64,000 nt of DNA from Mastigias papua (taxonomy: Eukaryota; Cnidaria; Scyphozoa; Rhizostomeae; Mastigiidae): the NCBI GenBank assembly GCA_964019165.1, contig OZ025270.1, positions 13,778,159 through 13,842,158 on the forward strand. Reading direction: 5' to 3'. Below, piece by piece: positions 61,982-64,000 of this stretch. Numbering within the stretch: the stretch's first letter is position 1; every line of letters starts with the position of its first letter. A model generated the notes under the pieces. It made no database searches, was not told the origin of the DNA, and saw only the letters and a list, made by a program, of their open reading frames with translations. A program made the translations under genes and the position numbers.

Positions 61982-64000
61982 ATGTACCAGAATATTGAAA
62001 TAGATAACGACGTGAATTGCACTGGAACTTCGTGTAAAGGTGTCTCGTCCGGTAGGTGTCCTGTGGATGAGCAGCGCAGGCCCGACCGTCATCATGCTAC
62101 TGCCAGAAAGAGTTGGAATAGGGAGGTAAATATAGCTGTAATGGAGTGCTATTTCTTGAGCAAACCGATGGATGAGGAAGGAAAGCCACTTAGAGGTTAT
62201 AGGAGAAGAATGCATGCTATCTGGAAAGAGAGATGCCAAATGGTAGTGACTGAACAAAGGCTTTGTGATCAGGCCCGCATGATAAAAAAGAATGGATGGC
62301 TGACAAATCTAGAACTTGAGGAAATAAAACGTCGAGTATTGAAAGATAACATTTGTAACGAGGTTGAGGAGGTCGTGGGTCATGGTATAGTTGATAGTTG
62401 TAGGGACGAGAGTCTTGATGGCTCAGATATCAATAATAGTTGTGTTTTTGAAGATAATGAAGAACTTGAAGAGGAAGAACGGGGTATTATAGAAGGAATA
62501 AATCACATCATTGATGAAAATCTAACTAAAAAGTTTGTTGGTTTTAAAAAGGTTGGCAGAAGTGTTCTGAAGGAAAAAGTTAACAAAGTGAAAAAAGTTT
62601 TGACTAATATAAGAACGGAGAATTTGAGTGGAACTAACGACTTGATTAAAGCCTGTTCTATCTATGTAGGAGAAGCAGTTGGACTTAAACCTGTTCAAAT
62701 GAGACAAAGAAATACCAAAGAGCCGTTCTGGAAAAGACGAATTCAATCTTCGATGACAGGGATACGTAGGCACATAAATCTACTTCAGCGTAAGAAAAAA
62801 GGTGATCTTAAGAAAGATGTTCAATATAGAATCCTGGATAGAAAATATTTCATTAAAAATAAAGGAGTAGACGTTGTATTAGAGGAACTGAAACAGCGGT
62901 TGCAGGCGAAGAGTAAGAAAATTAAACGATACGAACAGAGAATTGAACAATTCAGAATCAATAAGTTGTTCCAGCAAGACCAGAAAAAAGTTTACCAACA
63001 ACTAAATGGTAAAACAGGTAATTATGAGAAACCTGACGCTAAAGATAGCAAGGAATTTTGGAGCAATCTATGGGACAAGGAAGTTAAGCACAATGAAAAG
63101 GCCGAATGGCTTAAGGAGTTAAAACAGGAGGGGGTTTATCATGAGAAGCAAACAGACTTGCTGATTACAACTGAGATGGTATTAAAGCAAACAAAGAAAA
63201 TTCCTAACTGGAAATGTCCAGGGCCTGACGGAGTTCAGGGATACTGGCTGAAACACTTTACAACACTTCACAGCAGAATAGCTAATCAGATGAATGATAT
63301 GATCATAAATGGATCCGAGATTCCTAGATGGATGACCACGAGTAATACCGTGTTGTGCCAGAAAGATCCAAATAAAGGTAGGGATGTTGACAACTACAGG
63401 CCAATTTCTTGTCTTCCCCTCATGTGGAAACTAATGACAGGAATAATTTCAACTGCTATGTATAATTACTTTGATTCAAATGACAGGCTTCCTATTGAGC
63501 AGAAAGGGTGTAGGAAGGAAAGTAGGGGAACAAAAGATCAACTGCTTATTGATAAAACAGTAATGAATGATTGCAGGAAAAGACAAACCAACCTAGGCAT
63601 GGCTTGGGTTGATTATAAGAAGGCTTACGATATGATTCCCCATTCCTGGATAATTGAGAGTTTGCAGTTTGCCAATGTTGCTGACAATATAGTAAACTTC
63701 AGAGAAAGATCAATGAAGAGTTGGAACATCAATTTATCATCGAACGGGGAGTTTTTGGCTAATGTTGAAGTAAAGAGAGGTATCTTACAAGGAGATAGCT
63801 TATCCCCACTGTTGTTTGTTGTGTGTATGATACCCCTTACTCAAATTCTGAGGAAAGTAAAATGTGGGTATACCCTTAAAAGTGGCGAGAAGCTAAATCA
63901 TCTTCTTTTTATGGACGATTTGAAACTGTTTGCAAAAGATGAAAGAGAGATAAAGAGCCTACTATCGACAGTTCAGATATTTAGTAATGACATTAGGATG
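61982..64000 (+). CDS. D9 polyprotein, N-terminal domain through RT (partial at window edge)
   Basis: ATG at 61982 (MYQNIEIDNDVNCTG) aligns with the D8 start and the frame stays open for 673 codons to the edge. The Myb-like part reads SWNREVNIAVMECYFLSKP ... YRRRMHAIW ... TEQRLCDQ. An acidic stretch (EDNEELEEEERG) and a basic helical linker follow. RT: NWKCPGPDGVQGYWLKHF, YRPISCLPLMWKLM, WVDYKKAYDMIPHSW, GILQGDSLSPLLF and LLFMDDLKLFAKDE. Over its last 380 bp it is nearly identical to D7, so D7 and D9 are recent copies of one lineage. Whether the thumb, knuckle and endonuclease are intact lies beyond this window. Confidence 0.92.
   Translation, partial: MYQNIEIDNDVNCTGTSCKGVSSGRCPVDEQRRPDRHHATARKSWNREVNIAVMECYFLSKPMDEEGKPLRGYRRRMHAIWKERCQMVVTEQRLCDQARMIKKNGWLTNLELEEIKRRVLKDNICNEVEEVVGHGIVDSCRDESLDGSDINNSCVFEDNEELEEEERGIIEGINHIIDENLTKKFVGFKKVGRSVLKEKVNKVKKVLTNIRTENLSGTNDLIKACSIYVGEAVGLKPVQMRQRNTKEPFWKRRIQSSMTGIRRHINLLQRKKKGDLKKDVQYRILDRKYFIKNKGVDVVLEELKQRLQAKSKKIKRYEQRIEQFRINKLFQQDQKKVYQQLNGKTGNYEKPDAKDSKEFWSNLWDKEVKHNEKAEWLKELKQEGVYHEKQTDLLITTEMVLKQTKKIPNWKCPGPDGVQGYWLKHFTTLHSRIANQMNDMIINGSEIPRWMTTSNTVLCQKDPNKGRDVDNYRPISCLPLMWKLMTGIISTAMYNYFDSNDRLPIEQKGCRKESRGTKDQLLIDKTVMNDCRKRQTNLGMAWVDYKKAYDMIPHSWIIESLQFANVADNIVNFRERSMKSWNINLSSNGEFLANVEVKRGILQGDSLSPLLFVVCMIPLTQILRKVKCGYTLKSGEKLNHLLFMDDLKLFAKDEREIKSLLSTVQIFSNDIRM

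Larger units (their letters stand above)
61693..64000 (+). mobile_element. RLE-type non-LTR retrotransposon D9, running off the window
   Basis: It has the conserved leader and an ORF still open at the right edge of the window. Confidence 0.93.

Overview
This 64-kb window is AT-rich eukaryotic DNA, most likely from an invertebrate animal (a cnidarian, sponge or other aquatic metazoan would fit; the species cannot be named from the sequence). There are no operons, ribosome binding sites or rRNA genes, and no confident host gene apart from one possible terminal exon (2359-2744). Nearly everything recognisable is a transposable element or microsatellite.

Region 1 (1-11.6 kb): a decayed P-element/THAP9-like transposase, then a cluster of Penelope-like retroelement (PLE) fragments. 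These carry GIY-YIG endonuclease remnants and hammerhead-ribozyme-like motifs. Several are folded into head-to-head inverted repeats, and most abut long (TA)n tracts. One arm is interrupted by a 1.6-kb THAP-domain insertion. A tRNA-derived SINE piece lies at about 10.0 kb.

Region 2 (11.6-28.1 kb): the 5' part of an APE-type LINE (ORF1 with SGNH-esterase domain, start of ORF2). It is followed by a head-to-tail, minus-strand array of RLE-type (R2-superfamily-like) non-LTR retrotransposons, here called Z elements. Each Z 3' end sits on an (AAT)n microsatellite. One Z copy holds a 304-bp insertion made of two inverted type I hammerhead ribozymes with a 15-bp target duplication. Another is split by a 3.1-kb CR1/L2-like LINE.

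Region 3 (28.1-64 kb): a plus-strand head-to-tail array of a second RLE-type family (D elements: Myb-like N-terminus, RT, CCHC, PD-(D/E)XK-type endonuclease), also separated by (AAT)n. D2, D5 and D8 have complete ORFs and D9 is open to the window edge. Two Z copies (50.6-55.9 kb, minus strand) interrupt this array.

The most unusual object is at 37668-42650: a 4,983-bp composite mobile element inserted in a truncated D element with a TA duplication. It is bounded by two almost identical 294-bp direct repeats, each with inverted ends. It encodes both a CRESS-virus-like HUH Rep/SF3 helicase and a Tc1/mariner DD34E transposase in convergent orientation. Other notable signals are the opposite polarity of D and Z elements on the same microsatellite strand, a covarying two-hairpin structure in the D 5' leader, and two ribozyme families.
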